64,000 nt of DNA from Thermoplasmatales archaeon (GCA_016806715.1 CP060531.1:62001-126000), one strand, 5' to 3'; shown: positions 27,087-36,491, numbered from the stretch's first letter. Made by a program: numbers and translations. Notes: generated from the sequence alone by a model not told the origin.

Positions 27087-27890
27087 GAAAACGTCCTGTT
27101 CCGTGTCCTTTATTAAAGATTTTATGGCGGCATTTATCCGGACCTTCCCGCCCGGACCGCGCCTGATCCCCAGGACTATGAGGTCGGGCTTAATCTGCCT
27201 CGAGTGAAACATTATCTCATCCTTGAATGACGTGGTCATTCCTGATTTTGTGAAATTAATTTCGGGCCCATAACTTGCAACAATCCGGTCCATGCTCTCA
27301 AACAGCATCCTGAAACCGTGAGTCCTCCTCTTGTCATATTTCCTCATGTCCACGAGAAATAGCGAGGCATTTATTGCCTTCTTCAGGTATAGGGAGAATG
27401 CGATTGCAGTCCTTGTGTTGATGTCCTCTGATATGGGGACAAGTATTCTCCTATAAGGGTACTGGTTGTTCTTGACGCTGAGATTAGCAGTTGTAGTGCC
27501 GGAATTCTTGATTACATAGTCTCCAATGCCTCCGAAAACAGAAGCTGACAGGCTTGATCGCTTCGATGTGGCTATAAAAAGAAGATCATAATTATGTGCG
27601 TGGCTTTCAGCAACTATGCCCTCCCTGACCGAATCTGCCATACGTATTCGTGGGATCACCTTTATGTTTTCATTTTTTCCATCCATGAAGGCTGATGTAA
27701 CGAGCGCTACTTTGTCGCTCCATGTGATTTCCTGCGTGGTTTCCTTCACGGTGAAAGCTGTAACCTCGGAATCATATACTCGTGCCAGATCAAACGCGAT
27801 CTGGAGAACACGCTTTGACCTGATTCCCTTCCCCATTGGAACAAGGAACTTCTGCATCCTTATGGCATAAGGGGGAGGAGCTTCTACCAT
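27072..27890 (-). CDS. Tandem universal-stress (UspA-like) protein next to kdp, KdpQ-like by position
   Basis: 272 residues with two Usp-like domains. The first begins KFLVPMGKGIRSKRVLQIAFDLA and the second YRRILVPISEDINTRTAIAFSLYL; the C-terminal half ends LIVLGIRRGPGG, like the G-x2-G-x9-G nucleotide loop of Usp. It abuts kdpFABC in convergent orientation. Haloarchaeal kdp operons end with a Usp-domain gene, kdpQ, and bacterial KdpD contains a Usp domain, so a regulatory role in potassium uptake is plausible. An inner ATG 11 codons in could be the start. Confidence 0.72.
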   Translation of the reverse strand: MVEAPPPYAIRMQKFLVPMGKGIRSKRVLQIAFDLARVYDSEVTAFTVKETTQEITWSDKVALVTSAFMDGKNENIKVIPRIRMADSVREGIVAESHAHNYDLLFIATSKRSSLSASVFGGIGDYVIKNSGTTTANLSVKNNQYPYRRILVPISEDINTRTAIAFSLYLKKAINASLFLVDMRKYDKRRTHGFRMLFESMDRIVASYGPEINFTKSGMTTSFKDEIMFHSRQIKPDLIVLGIRRGPGGKVRINAAIKSLIKDTEQDVFLVKK

Positions 27891-28080
27891 AAATATGTTA
27901 ACGGCAAGGTAAATTTAACCTTTTCTTCGAGCAGCCTGATTTTGAGTGTAACATAAGGATGCCATGGTTAAGTTTAATCCGCTGGAATACTGGTTGAATT
28001 GATCACCAGATGGAAGTATCCAATATTCATTCATGACAATTATTATCACAGAAATGGAATGATTCATATATCTATACGAG

Positions 28081-28602
28081 ATGAATATCCGTTTAGATCA
28101 GATGGAATGCATTACGATACAACAGGGTGAGATAAGGGACAACAGGACTCTTGACGATTTACTCAAAAGCGGCATTGAAGAGCTTTTTGTTGTGGACCTG
28201 GATTCCTTAAGAAGAGGTACGCCAAACCTGAAATTATATGCCAGCCTGTCAAAGTATTTTGAACTGGTCGTAATGAATTACCCGTACAGGGTTCCGGATT
28301 TAATCGACTCCTTCGTTTCCGGCGCATCGCGAGTTGTTCTAAGCAATGATGTTTCCGATAGGCTCATTCGGGAATACCTGTCGGTCTCAGACCAGCTGGT
28401 TATGAAATACAGCAATGGCAGTGCATGCAGGGCATTTTCACTCCTTGGCGGAAACATGTTCCTCTCAAACATCGAGGTCAACCTGGTTTATTCAACCCTG
28501 TACGCGTATGGTATCAGGATTCAGACTAACACCGCGATTACAAGGAAGGATTCCCAGAAGATTATACTCCTGGATCACTTTCCTGCTGATGAATTCCAGT
28601 AG
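28081..28602 (+). CDS. HisA-related half-barrel protein, unknown function
   Basis: 173 residues. The VVDLDSLRRGTPNLKLYASLS segment resembles the strand 2 region of HisA and HisF (a DLDG-type motif), and GASRVVLSNDVSDRLI resembles the GA-x-R-V phosphate loop. The protein is only about 70 percent of HisA length, and the usual C-terminal phosphate loop is not evident. No other his genes are present. It stands before pyrD on the same strand with about 100 bp between. It may be a repurposed or shortened barrel. Confidence 0.45.
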   Translation: MNIRLDQMECITIQQGEIRDNRTLDDLLKSGIEELFVVDLDSLRRGTPNLKLYASLSKYFELVVMNYPYRVPDLIDSFVSGASRVVLSNDVSDRLIREYLSVSDQLVMKYSNGSACRAFSLLGGNMFLSNIEVNLVYSTLYAYGIRIQTNTAITRKDSQKIILLDHFPADEFQ

Positions 28603-28703
28603 CAAGGTTGCATCCCGGAATATATAAACCGGACCAATACTCGGCGCATGGGTTCCTCCTAATCCTTTTATAAGTAACGATGATCTGGCCAGGGAAATAC
28701 ATA

Positions 28704-29612
28704 ATGAACAAACTTAAAACCACGGTCTCAGGCATTGAGCTCGACACCCCATTTATGCTCGCTTCTGGAATACTTGACGAAAATGGGTATACAATGAAAA
28801 GAGTCCTCCAGGAAGGGGCAGCGGCTGTGGTGACTAAATCAATAGGCTCTTCAGAAAGGAGTGGATACAGGCCACCGGTCATCGTGGAGATAGACGGGAA
28901 AAGCATGATAAATGCCATAGGGCTCGCGAACCCCGGGATAGAAAACTTCAGGGAGGAGATTGCCATTGCACTTGAGGCAGGAAAACCGGTAATAGGCAGT
29001 GTCTTTGGGTCGGATGCTGGGGAGTTTGTCAACCTGTCGAAAAAAATGGAGGAGTTCGGTGTTACGGCAGTAGAGCTCAATCTCTCCTGTCCTCACGTCA
29101 AGGGATTCGGGCAGGAAGTCGGATCGGATCCTGACCTGGTGTCAGATATAGTCAGTGAGGTTAAGAGATCAGTAAGGATACCTGTCTTTGCGAAACTCAG
29201 TCCAAACGTGAGTGACATGATAGAAATAGCAAAGGCTGCAGATAAGGCCGATGCATATGTTCTCATAAACACTGTCAAGGCGATGGCCATTGACATATAT
29301 TCACGGATGCCGGTCCTCAGCAATGCATATGGCGGCTTATCCGGTCCTTCAATTAAACCCGTCGGGGTCAGGTATGTGTACGAGGTGAAGAAGGAAACGG
29401 GAAAGGAGATCATCGGGGTAGGTGGTATCCGGACCGGAGAGGATGCACTCGAATACATAATGGCCGGTGCCTCCTGCGTGCAAGTCGGGACTGCAGTATA
29501 TTCCGATGGCAGGCAGATATTCAGCAAGCTTGCAGCTCAGGTTGGTGCGATAATGGATGCCGAGAAAATAGGGTCAGTCCGGGACATCATCGGGGTGGCG
29601 ATCCGTAATTGA
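28704..29612 (+). CDS. pyrD: Dihydroorotate dehydrogenase, class 1B catalytic subunit
   Basis: Oxidises dihydroorotate to orotate in pyrimidine synthesis, with FMN. About 302 residues from the ATG at 28704; the frame is open a further eight codons. Family marks are ASGILDENGYT, VVTKSIG, the catalytic-cysteine loop ELNLSCPHVKG, KLSPNVSD, GGLSGPSIKPVG and the phosphate-binding IIGVGGIRTGEDALE. A cysteine as active-site base is typical of class 1, and the adjacent pyrK makes it type 1B, which passes electrons to NAD. The stop overlaps the TTG start of pyrK. Confidence 0.94.
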   Translation: MNKLKTTVSGIELDTPFMLASGILDENGYTMKRVLQEGAAAVVTKSIGSSERSGYRPPVIVEIDGKSMINAIGLANPGIENFREEIAIALEAGKPVIGSVFGSDAGEFVNLSKKMEEFGVTAVELNLSCPHVKGFGQEVGSDPDLVSDIVSEVKRSVRIPVFAKLSPNVSDMIEIAKAADKADAYVLINTVKAMAIDIYSRMPVLSNAYGGLSGPSIKPVGVRYVYEVKKETGKEIIGVGGIRTGEDALEYIMAGASCVQVGTAVYSDGRQIFSKLAAQVGAIMDAEKIGSVRDIIGVAIRN

Positions 29613-30358
29613 TCCATGCCGAAGTCATTCGCATTGAAAGAAACACCCCAACGGTCAGGACGCTATACTTCAGGTGGGACTATGAGGTCAAACCCGGGCA
29701 GTTCATAATGGTGTGGGTTCCGGGAACTGGAGAAATACCAATATCGCTATCATCAATTGGTGCAGAGAAGTCCATTACTGTCAAGAGCTATGGTCCCGCT
29801 TCGGATGCAATAGTAAAACTAACGGCTGGATCCAGGTTATTCTTTCGCGGACCATATGGAAGGCAATTTTCGGTAGTGAACGGACCGATCCTGCTGGTAG
29901 GCGGTGGATCAGGGATGGCTTCGCTTAGCCCCTTGATTACAAAGAATACTGATGCAATAGTGTCTGCCAGGTCTGCGGATGAACTCCTTTTCAGCGAAAG
30001 GATTCCTGAAGGCAGGATTATCAGGGTGACTGACGATGGTTCCGCAGGAATAAAGGGTAACCCGATTAATGCGCTTGAGACCGTGGATACTGAAAAATAT
30101 GGGATGATCTACGTGTGCGGGCCGGAGATAATGCTCAAAAAGGTCTACGACTTCCTGACATTCAGGAAGGTAAGAGCTGAATTCGCTTTGGAAAGGCTGA
30201 TGAAATGCGGAGTAGGGGTGTGCGATTCATGCTCTATCGATGGAATGCAGCTTTGCAGGGATGGCTCTATATTTTCCATAGATGATCTGAAGAAAATGCC
30301 GGAATTCGGCAGGACAAAGCTGACGGAGTCTGGCAGACGGGTATTCTTCAATCATTGA
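29609..30358 (+). CDS. pyrK: Dihydroorotate dehydrogenase electron-transfer subunit
   Basis: Carries electrons from PyrD to NAD through FAD and a 2Fe-2S cluster. In 249 residues there is an FAD domain (KPGQFIMVWVPG, then PISLSSIG), an NAD loop in ILLVGGGSGMASLSPL, a VCGPEIML segment, and the C-terminal cluster site C-x4-C-x2-C-x..-C in MKCGVGVCDSCSIDG followed by LCRDG. The start is TTG, overlapping the pyrD stop by four bases. Its last bases overlap the end of the convergent paralog gene. Confidence 0.93.
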   Translation: MIHAEVIRIERNTPTVRTLYFRWDYEVKPGQFIMVWVPGTGEIPISLSSIGAEKSITVKSYGPASDAIVKLTAGSRLFFRGPYGRQFSVVNGPILLVGGGSGMASLSPLITKNTDAIVSARSADELLFSERIPEGRIIRVTDDGSAGIKGNPINALETVDTEKYGMIYVCGPEIMLKKVYDFLTFRKVRAEFALERLMKCGVGVCDSCSIDGMQLCRDGSIFSIDDLKKMPEFGRTKLTESGRRVFFNH

Positions 30359-31287
30359 GACAGGAGATCGGCGACTGGAACCACTCTTTCTATATATATG
30401 GACCAATCATGGAATTTTTCTTTCAGAGAATCTATGAGAGATATGTAAGAGTGGAGATGGCTCTCCATAGTAATAAAGGAAGAGAGCAAAACTGTTCCAT
30501 CAAACTGCTGGTTTTCTGAGAATCTTGCCAGTGATTGTGCATTAGCCATCAATGCAAATTCCTTCAGTATCGGATTGGTTGTTATGGTTTCATATATTCT
30601 CTCAGATTCACTGACTGTATTCACGCCTTCCATGGAGAAGGGTTTACCCTCTATCTGGTACAGGCCATGTAAATTCTCCTCCTCGCTTTGAAATCTGATA
30701 TACCGGCTCCAGACAAGCCCAAGCGGGTTCTCCTCAAGCAACTTGTTTGGTGCAGGAGGCCTGGAAATGAAGGAAACCGAGAAAAGCATGAAATGAGAGG
30801 AAATAATCCTCAATGAATCTGAAACACTTCTTCTCGGTCCCATGTAATTCAGGCTGATCGATAAGTTGGATCCGCCAGCGGAAATTAATTGCATCACAAT
30901 GCTGGAAATAGCCTGAAGGTCAGACCCGTGAAACTTGAAATTGAGGTTGAAAATGCCGTTCTCCATATACATTGTTTCAAAATAGACTGAATTTATCATG
31001 GCAAGCTTTGCCAGTGGAAGTATGTCGGCGACAATGTCGCTGCTCAAGAAAATGAACCAGGTCTTGTTTGAAAGCTTAGCCTGATACTTCTCAAGGAAAA
31101 TCCTGTTTTCCAGTTGCTTGCTCGCCTCCTCAGGAAGGAACAGATAGATTTCCACCTTGTTCTTCCTAATCAGCGGCATAGCCATTGCAAAGATCTGCAG
31201 TTTCCTTGACAACTGAAACATCTCCAGTGTACCGGAAACAGAGATGCTGCATTCCATGTCAAGAATTACGTTTTCTATCCTTTCCAC
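30352..31287 (-). CDS. Unknown protein, member B of a three-paralog family
   Basis: 311 residues related to 12526-13509 and 49258-50232. Shared marks are the N-terminal MECSISV, the central FKFHGSDL block, a NYMGPRRSVSD loop, IYETITTNPIL and the final FHDWSIYIERVV. It has no membrane helix and no recognised domain. It is divergent from the STAND-like ATPase gene with only 82 bp between, so the two promoters lie back to back, which suggests linked regulation. Confidence 0.6.
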   Translation of the reverse strand: MERIENVILDMECSISVSGTLEMFQLSRKLQIFAMAMPLIRKNKVEIYLFLPEEASKQLENRIFLEKYQAKLSNKTWFIFLSSDIVADILPLAKLAMINSVYFETMYMENGIFNLNFKFHGSDLQAISSIVMQLISAGGSNLSISLNYMGPRRSVSDSLRIISSHFMLFSVSFISRPPAPNKLLEENPLGLVWSRYIRFQSEEENLHGLYQIEGKPFSMEGVNTVSESERIYETITTNPILKEFALMANAQSLARFSENQQFDGTVLLSSFITMESHLHSYISLIDSLKEKFHDWSIYIERVVPVADLLSQ

Positions 31288-31369
31288 ATGCGGTCATTAT
31301 AGTAAGGGCTATAAAGATTAGTTAGCTGCGCATTAACATTTAATACCATCCATGGTTTAGTGTGATTGT

Positions 31370-33991
31370 ATGGAAAGACTAGACTCCCTACAATCAGCGT
31401 GGGAGCACATCAAGAAGTCCCTTACAGACGGGGAAGGCGGGATATCCACCCATGTTGTTTCTGGAAAATTTTCAGGAGGAAAGAGGAGGATAATCGATCA
31501 GGCGCAAACAATCGCAGTTGAGCAGGGGTACGTTGTATTCAGGTTTCCCGGGAACATAACCCAGGAATCAATGCCCTACCAGCCATTTAATTACATACTT
31601 AACACGATGTATGACACCGTGGAAGAAAGAGGAATGAACGAGATAATAAAAAAATTCACGAACTTTTTCGCAGACAATACTGGAATCAAAATACTGATAA
31701 TAATAGAAGGGATTGATCGACTTAATGCATCCAGTCAGGACCTTTTCCTGTATCTATCCAGAGTTGCATCAAGATATGGGTTTTCGTTGATAGGCACATA
31801 TAGTGAGTCAGGCGGATCCGCAAGCTATACTCCTGAGTTTAATTTCATTATTGTATCGGCCGCCGAGCCACAGATTCATATTATTAACCTGAGGGAAACA
31901 AATTATGACGATGCCAGGTTTTATGTGCAGATGATCGGCTATAAGCTCCCTGAGAATTTTATGATGGACATTTTCAGGCTTTCATCTGGAAACCTTAACA
32001 CCATTAACTATGCGCTTAGATATTATGAGGATATCGGCATAATAAATAGCAGAAAGGAATTAAACGAAGCACTTTCTAGGTTCCTTCCAGTTCCTCCGGC
32101 TATTGACGATTATTACGCAAAAAAAATCAGTGAGCTATCAGGAACAGAACTCAGGGTGGTCGGAACAATGGCAATGAGTGGTGACGAACTTGACCTGGAT
32201 ATGATATCTAGAGTTACATCTGTGTCGAAAACCGATCTCTACAAGGTCATGGAATCACTGGACAGTACAGGGATAATCTCTGTGAACAATTTCAAATACA
32301 GGATCGCGGGACGAAGAATATCCGACATAATCCGATCAAAGGTTTCTGATGTGAGGAAACTCGATATAGCCGATCAGCTAATCAACAACCCTTCATTTGG
32401 AGAACTCTCTCTGCAGACTAAACTTAACATATTCATGGAGCGCGGCCTGTATGACAGGATTAGCGAGATCATAAGGAACAACTGGAAGCAACTCATCAAT
32501 TCTTTCGTTTCGCCAGAAGACCTGATGGCTTTCCTTGATCGCGTCGGAGATAAACTTAACCCGGAAACAAGGCGATACGCTTCGCTGATCAGGTGCAATT
32601 CGCTTTATTTCGTTGGAAGGTTTGAACAGTCCCTGAAATGTTTCAGGGAAAACGATTTCTCCGATATCGCTGGAAAAGAGCCTGAACTGAGGATGGCCTC
32701 CGCGCTGATATATCTTGGGAAAAATGATGAGGCATCCATGATCATAGAACGCCTGCTTGCGGACAAGAGCCTTTCACCGGAGGAAAGAGCCATGGGGCTG
32801 GTAGCCAGGGGGTCTTATCTGCTGAGAACTAAGAGATCATCGCAGGCTCTTATCAGCGCTCACGAAGCAATGGAAATTGCAAGTGCTTACAGCGTCAACG
32901 AAGTGATGGATGAAATACTCACCACTATGGCTGCTGCCAACGCTGACATATTCAAGCTTGATAATGCAAAGAAGCTTTATAGCCAGGCACTGGACTTAGA
33001 AAGAAGAAGTGGCAAAATCCGGCAGATAAACAGGAATTTGCATGACCTTGCCATAATTGAAAGCTTCGAGGGAAATTTCCATAAAGCCATAGATATGCTC
33101 CGGGAGCTCCTTGACAATACTTATATAAACGGGGACATAGGAATACGAGCTTACGCTGTCTATAACCTGATGGATATTCTGCACATTATTGGTAATAACG
33201 CGGAATCACTATCGTACGAAAAAACTATGGAAGGCACCCTGGGAATAGTTCAGGACAACGATATCAAGTTCATTTACAACAGGTATATGGCAATATTCCA
33301 TCTGGAGGGGCTCAATTTTGATAGGGCGAAGTACTATGCAGAAAGAGCATTGGACATCTCCGAAAAGCTTGATAACCCTGATTGGAAAAGCATAGCGAAG
33401 AGCATAAAATACCTTACATCAATTAATCTGGGAAAAACCGAGGTTATTGATATGCAATATTTCCTCACTGAATTCAATTCTCTTGAGGATTTCATCCCCC
33501 TGTACCTGGGTTTCTGGTCCAATATCTTTATAATGAAATCTATGGAAAAAGAAGCAATGATAGCCATAAACACTTCTGATAAATATACGAAGGAGATGGG
33601 AGACTTTAGCAGCATGCTCACGACACAGCTCCACCGTATGATATATCAAATTTCATTCGATCTGTTTAACGAACTCGGAAAACCCGACGAGCTGCCAAAA
33701 GAAACTGGAGTTAAAAAGTATGACTATTCGATCAGGGCTTTGAATGCCGCAATGGCGCTCAAAACTGGTGACAAGACCACGTTTAAGAATGAAACGGCGA
33801 GCATAATATCTGAACTCTGGGATGGAGGAGGCATTTACAATGTAATCTTTTATCCATTTCTTATACTGGGAATGGGAATGGCAAAATTTTCAGGCAATGA
33901 GTCCATCCTGAACCTGTTCAGGGGGATTTTTGAGGGGAAAAATGTGGAGGATGGGATGAATAAAATTGCGGACTTGCTGAGAGGTGACTGA
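31370..33991 (+). CDS. STAND/MalT-like ATPase with TPR-type repeats, degenerate P-loop
   Basis: 873 residues. The N-terminal ATPase domain has a P-loop-like VVSGKFSGGKRRI (about residues 30-41), where the usual Ser/Thr after the lysine is Arg, and a Walker B-like ILIIIEGIDRLN around residue 107. A winged-helix-like segment (about 255-320) follows, then a long helical array to the end with TPR-style pairs, for example around residues 450-700. This is the layout of signalling STAND ATPases, with no DNA-binding HTH recognised at the C-terminus. Nucleotide binding may be weak. A small Cys-rich gene overlaps its end. Confidence 0.6.
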   Translation: MERLDSLQSAWEHIKKSLTDGEGGISTHVVSGKFSGGKRRIIDQAQTIAVEQGYVVFRFPGNITQESMPYQPFNYILNTMYDTVEERGMNEIIKKFTNFFADNTGIKILIIIEGIDRLNASSQDLFLYLSRVASRYGFSLIGTYSESGGSASYTPEFNFIIVSAAEPQIHIINLRETNYDDARFYVQMIGYKLPENFMMDIFRLSSGNLNTINYALRYYEDIGIINSRKELNEALSRFLPVPPAIDDYYAKKISELSGTELRVVGTMAMSGDELDLDMISRVTSVSKTDLYKVMESLDSTGIISVNNFKYRIAGRRISDIIRSKVSDVRKLDIADQLINNPSFGELSLQTKLNIFMERGLYDRISEIIRNNWKQLINSFVSPEDLMAFLDRVGDKLNPETRRYASLIRCNSLYFVGRFEQSLKCFRENDFSDIAGKEPELRMASALIYLGKNDEASMIIERLLADKSLSPEERAMGLVARGSYLLRTKRSSQALISAHEAMEIASAYSVNEVMDEILTTMAAANADIFKLDNAKKLYSQALDLERRSGKIRQINRNLHDLAIIESFEGNFHKAIDMLRELLDNTYINGDIGIRAYAVYNLMDILHIIGNNAESLSYEKTMEGTLGIVQDNDIKFIYNRYMAIFHLEGLNFDRAKYYAERALDISEKLDNPDWKSIAKSIKYLTSINLGKTEVIDMQYFLTEFNSLEDFIPLYLGFWSNIFIMKSMEKEAMIAINTSDKYTKEMGDFSSMLTTQLHRMIYQISFDLFNELGKPDELPKETGVKKYDYSIRALNAAMALKTGDKTTFKNETASIISELWDGGGIYNVIFYPFLILGMGMAKFSGNESILNLFRGIFEGKNVEDGMNKIADLLRGD

Positions 33992-34220
33992 ATTACCGAA
34001 CACGGAACTGTGCATATTTAATAATGAAGGCAAGTGTTGCATGGCTCAATCCTTCGTGTCAACCTGTACTTTATGCTTCAACTTCCTGACTCCTTACAGG
34101 CCGGAAAAAACTAGGAAAATTAAGCCGCTGTACTCTATTTTTGACTTCATAGAAGCAGAAGGTAACATGGATAACCTGTTCCCAAGTGGAAACGACGTAC
34201 AGTCAACACTTGGTTTTTGA
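33984..34220 (+). CDS. Small cysteine-rich protein, likely metal-binding
   Basis: 78 residues from a GTG that overlaps the last eight bases of the ATPase gene. Five cysteines are arranged as C..CC and C-x2-C (ELCIFNNEGKCCMAQ and STCTLCFNF), suggesting a zinc or Fe-S site. No family recognised. The coupling suggests it works with the ATPase, perhaps as its sensor or partner; this is inference. Confidence 0.5.
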   Translation: MTELPNTELCIFNNEGKCCMAQSFVSTCTLCFNFLTPYRPEKTRKIKPLYSIFDFIEAEGNMDNLFPSGNDVQSTLGF

Positions 34221-34264
34221 TCCACGACAAGATCAATTCTTTATGAAATGGAATGATCACCAAT

Positions 34265-34338
34265 GGGTCTGTGGGGTAGCCAGGATATCCTTATGGCCTT
34301 CGAAGCCGGAGACCCGGGTTCAAATCCCGGCAGACCCG
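34265..34338 (+). tRNA. tRNA-Arg(TCG), integration target
   Basis: The acceptor arms GGGTCTG and CAGACCC pair perfectly, with discriminator G at 34338. The anticodon loop CTTCGAA gives anticodon TCG. The T arm is CCGGG-TTCAAAT-CCCGG. No intron and no encoded CCA. Its last bases form the left copy of the 13-bp direct repeat found again at 46720, so this tRNA is the attachment site of the following element. Confidence 0.95.
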
Positions 34339-34339
34339 T
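34327..34339 (+). repeat. attL, 13-bp direct repeat in tRNA-Arg(TCG) 3' end
   Basis: CCGGCAGACCCGT, identical to 46720-46732. With mismatches, the similarity extends a few bases on each side (AAT before and AA after). Confidence 0.8.
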
Positions 34340-34399
34340 CAACATATATGTGCCAGAAAATAGACCCAAGTTTAAATAGTTCTTATACATGATCTAGTC

Positions 34400-35755
34400 A
34401 TGGTCTTCAAGAAGGGGCATGATGATTTTAGGAAAAATGCAGTAGAAGGGGGATACGCAAGGGACTTGATGAAGAATGAGGCCGTTAAGCTCTGGTATGA
34501 GAACCTCAGGAGGAAATCGGATCTCACTGCCGGTGTCTATCTCCGGGGCCTTAACTACTATTGCAAGAGGATGGATACGGATCCCAACCAGATACTCACG
34601 GACGCTGGCACGGATAACGGTGACAAGCTGCAAAGGGACTTCATGAAGTTTGTTTCAATCATGGAGAAGGAGGGCAAGAAGGGAGCTTACATAGTCCGAT
34701 ACAAGAAGGTTATACATTCCTGGACCAGGTTCAATGCCGTGAAATTTCACCTGATCGCCAATATCGCAAACGAGAACATTAACGAGAACGTCCAGGACGA
34801 AAGAGTGCCAACCAATGAGGAATTAGGAAAGATGCTGAGGAAAGCCGGACTGAGGGAAAGAGTGTCAATATCCATGATGGCATTCTCAGGGTTAAGGCCC
34901 CAGGTATTAGGCAACAATGAGGGCAAGGATGGCCTGAGGTTAAAGGACGTTCCCGAGATTGAGATCATGACCGGGAAAGATGGCATGCAAACAGTAAGGG
35001 CAACTAAGGACATTCTTCTTATAAATGTCAGGTTCAATCTTTCAAAAAAGAGGTTCAGGTATCACACTTTCCTTTGTGAGGAAGGCGTGCGGTATCTCTT
35101 GGAATACCTTGAAGACAGGATAAGGTCTAAAGAGGTCCTGACGGACGAATCCCCCATACTACAGTATGACCAGGAATCCAAGAGGGAGCATGAAGTCCTG
35201 GGCACGCACTACCTGACTAAGGCCATAAGGGAAGTTGTAAGGAGCACCGGTTTTGAATGGAGGCCTTATGTCTTCAGGGCATACTTCGCAACGGGCATGG
35301 ATATTGCAGAATCAAAGGGAGTGGTATCACATTCTTGGAGGCAACACTGGATGGGGCACATTGGGGATATTGAAAGCAAATACAGCACTAACAAGAAGCT
35401 CCCTGACGATATACTGGAAAGAATGAGGGAATCATACGCGAAGGCATCCAGGTTCCTTGAAACCGAGGACCGGGGGATATCAGAGAAGCAGCATGAGGAT
35501 GAGATCAATGCCGTGAAGATCATGATGCTCAAGCTGGCCGGCTATACGGACGAGGAAATAGAAAAACAGGGGATGCTTGACATGGACATATCCGATCTTG
35601 TAAAGAAGTTTGACGAAAAGAGATCCAGATCCATGAATAACGGCAATTCGCAAAAAGTGATATCATTCAAGGAAGTGGAAACATACATCGAACAGGGATG
35701 GGAATACGTGAGGGACTTCCCGGGAAACAAGGCAATAGTGAAATTGCCTTCCTGA
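34400..35755 (+). CDS. Tyrosine recombinase (integrase) of the element
   Basis: Site-specific recombinase of 451 residues that would integrate and excise the element at tRNA-Arg(TCG). The catalytic set is visible: Arg166 in FSGLRPQVL, Arg293 in RPYVFRAYF (a Tyr-x2-Arg form of the usual His-x2-Arg), His320 in HWMGHIGD and the nucleophile Tyr328 in ESKYS. The N-terminal 150 residues form the SAM-like core-binding domain. A C-terminal extension of about 120 residues is charged and helical, with an unknown role. The gene starts 61 bp after the tRNA and reads away from it. Confidence 0.92.
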   Translation: MVFKKGHDDFRKNAVEGGYARDLMKNEAVKLWYENLRRKSDLTAGVYLRGLNYYCKRMDTDPNQILTDAGTDNGDKLQRDFMKFVSIMEKEGKKGAYIVRYKKVIHSWTRFNAVKFHLIANIANENINENVQDERVPTNEELGKMLRKAGLRERVSISMMAFSGLRPQVLGNNEGKDGLRLKDVPEIEIMTGKDGMQTVRATKDILLINVRFNLSKKRFRYHTFLCEEGVRYLLEYLEDRIRSKEVLTDESPILQYDQESKREHEVLGTHYLTKAIREVVRSTGFEWRPYVFRAYFATGMDIAESKGVVSHSWRQHWMGHIGDIESKYSTNKKLPDDILERMRESYAKASRFLETEDRGISEKQHEDEINAVKIMMLKLAGYTDEEIEKQGMLDMDISDLVKKFDEKRSRSMNNGNSQKVISFKEVETYIEQGWEYVRDFPGNKAIVKLPS

Positions 35756-35809
35756 TCTTCCAGTATGCTACCATGTCTTCTATCTGAATCGGCTATCGCC
35801 TTAATTTGC

Positions 35810-35908
35810 TCACCCAAGTATTGCGTACCCTATCATTATGGTACCCACGGCAAAAAGAACGGCAACTATGACCCATCCGAGGGTGTCCTTTTTCTGGTAG
35901 TTGTCCAT
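35810..35908 (-). CDS. Single-span membrane microprotein 1
   Basis: A 32-residue frame (ATG at 35908): a polar start (MDNYQKKDTLG) and one hydrophobic helix (WVIVAVLFAVGTIMIGYAIL). The layout is the same as three further microproteins in this element. A convergent integrase end lies about 55 bp away. Function unknown; such peptides can be virion, membrane-regulator or toxin components. Confidence 0.55.
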   Translation of the reverse strand: MDNYQKKDTLGWVIVAVLFAVGTIMIGYAILG

Positions 35909-36064
35909 GTTTTTTAGATTATCATGCGCCTAATAAATATTTCTTCTCCATCTGATAGGCCGCATATGTGGTGCCCCCGGAAGGCTTTGAAATATATTAC
36001 ATACCATTTTTACAATCCTAATATTTTCAGTTTTGGTATTCCCCATGGTATTCTTGTATTCAGT

Positions 36065-36289
36065 TTAGAGGAGTTCCAGGAATTCATCCACTGTAAAACC
36101 GGCTTGTTTTATAATTGATCTGAGGGTACCCCTGTCAATTTCATCGTGATTTGGCACAACTACTTGCCTCTTCTCGTGTTTAATGATAATATGGCTTCCG
36201 GTCTGTCTTCTTACGATAAACCCGTTCTTACACAATACCTTGACAACATCTTTTCCCGAAATAACTGGGAGACTTTTGCGCTTAGGCAT
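36065..36289 (-). CDS. hicA: HicA toxin (mRNA interferase)
   Basis: Ribosome-independent RNase that cuts mRNA and tmRNA when not bound by HicB. 74 residues of the double-stranded-RNA-binding-like fold: ISGKDVVKVLCKNGF, then RRQTGSHIIIKH with the catalytic His, then VVVPNHDEIDRGTLRSIIKQAGFTVDEF, here seen in parts. The length is typical. The start overlaps the end of hicB by eight bases. The pair may keep the element in its host. Confidence 0.92.
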   Translation of the reverse strand: MPKRKSLPVISGKDVVKVLCKNGFIVRRQTGSHIIIKHEKRQVVVPNHDEIDRGTLRSIIKQAGFTVDEFLELL

Positions 36290-36491
36290 CGATTTCCACT
36301 TCTATGCCAACATCTTGTGGAATAGGTTCATTGTCTTCTCTTAAAACGTCAATGTATAGCTCTATGGCTTCTTTGGCATTTTTCAGGGCTTCTTCCCTGG
36401 TTTTTCCCTGTGTTATGCATCCAGGGAGGGCAGGTACATTAACAACAATGTATCCATCCTCTCCTTTCTCGAGGATAACAGTGTATCTCAT
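36282..36491 (-). CDS. hicB: HicB-type antitoxin
   Basis: 69 residues with the partial RNase H fold of HicB antitoxins: YTVILEKGEDGYIVVNVPALPGC, GKTREEALKNAKEAIELYI and a PIPQDVG end. No C-terminal DNA-binding domain is present, so this is the short form, as in many archaeal HicB proteins. It is encoded before hicA and overlaps it. Confidence 0.92.
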   Translation of the reverse strand: MRYTVILEKGEDGYIVVNVPALPGCITQGKTREEALKNAKEAIELYIDVLREDNEPIPQDVGIEVEIDA

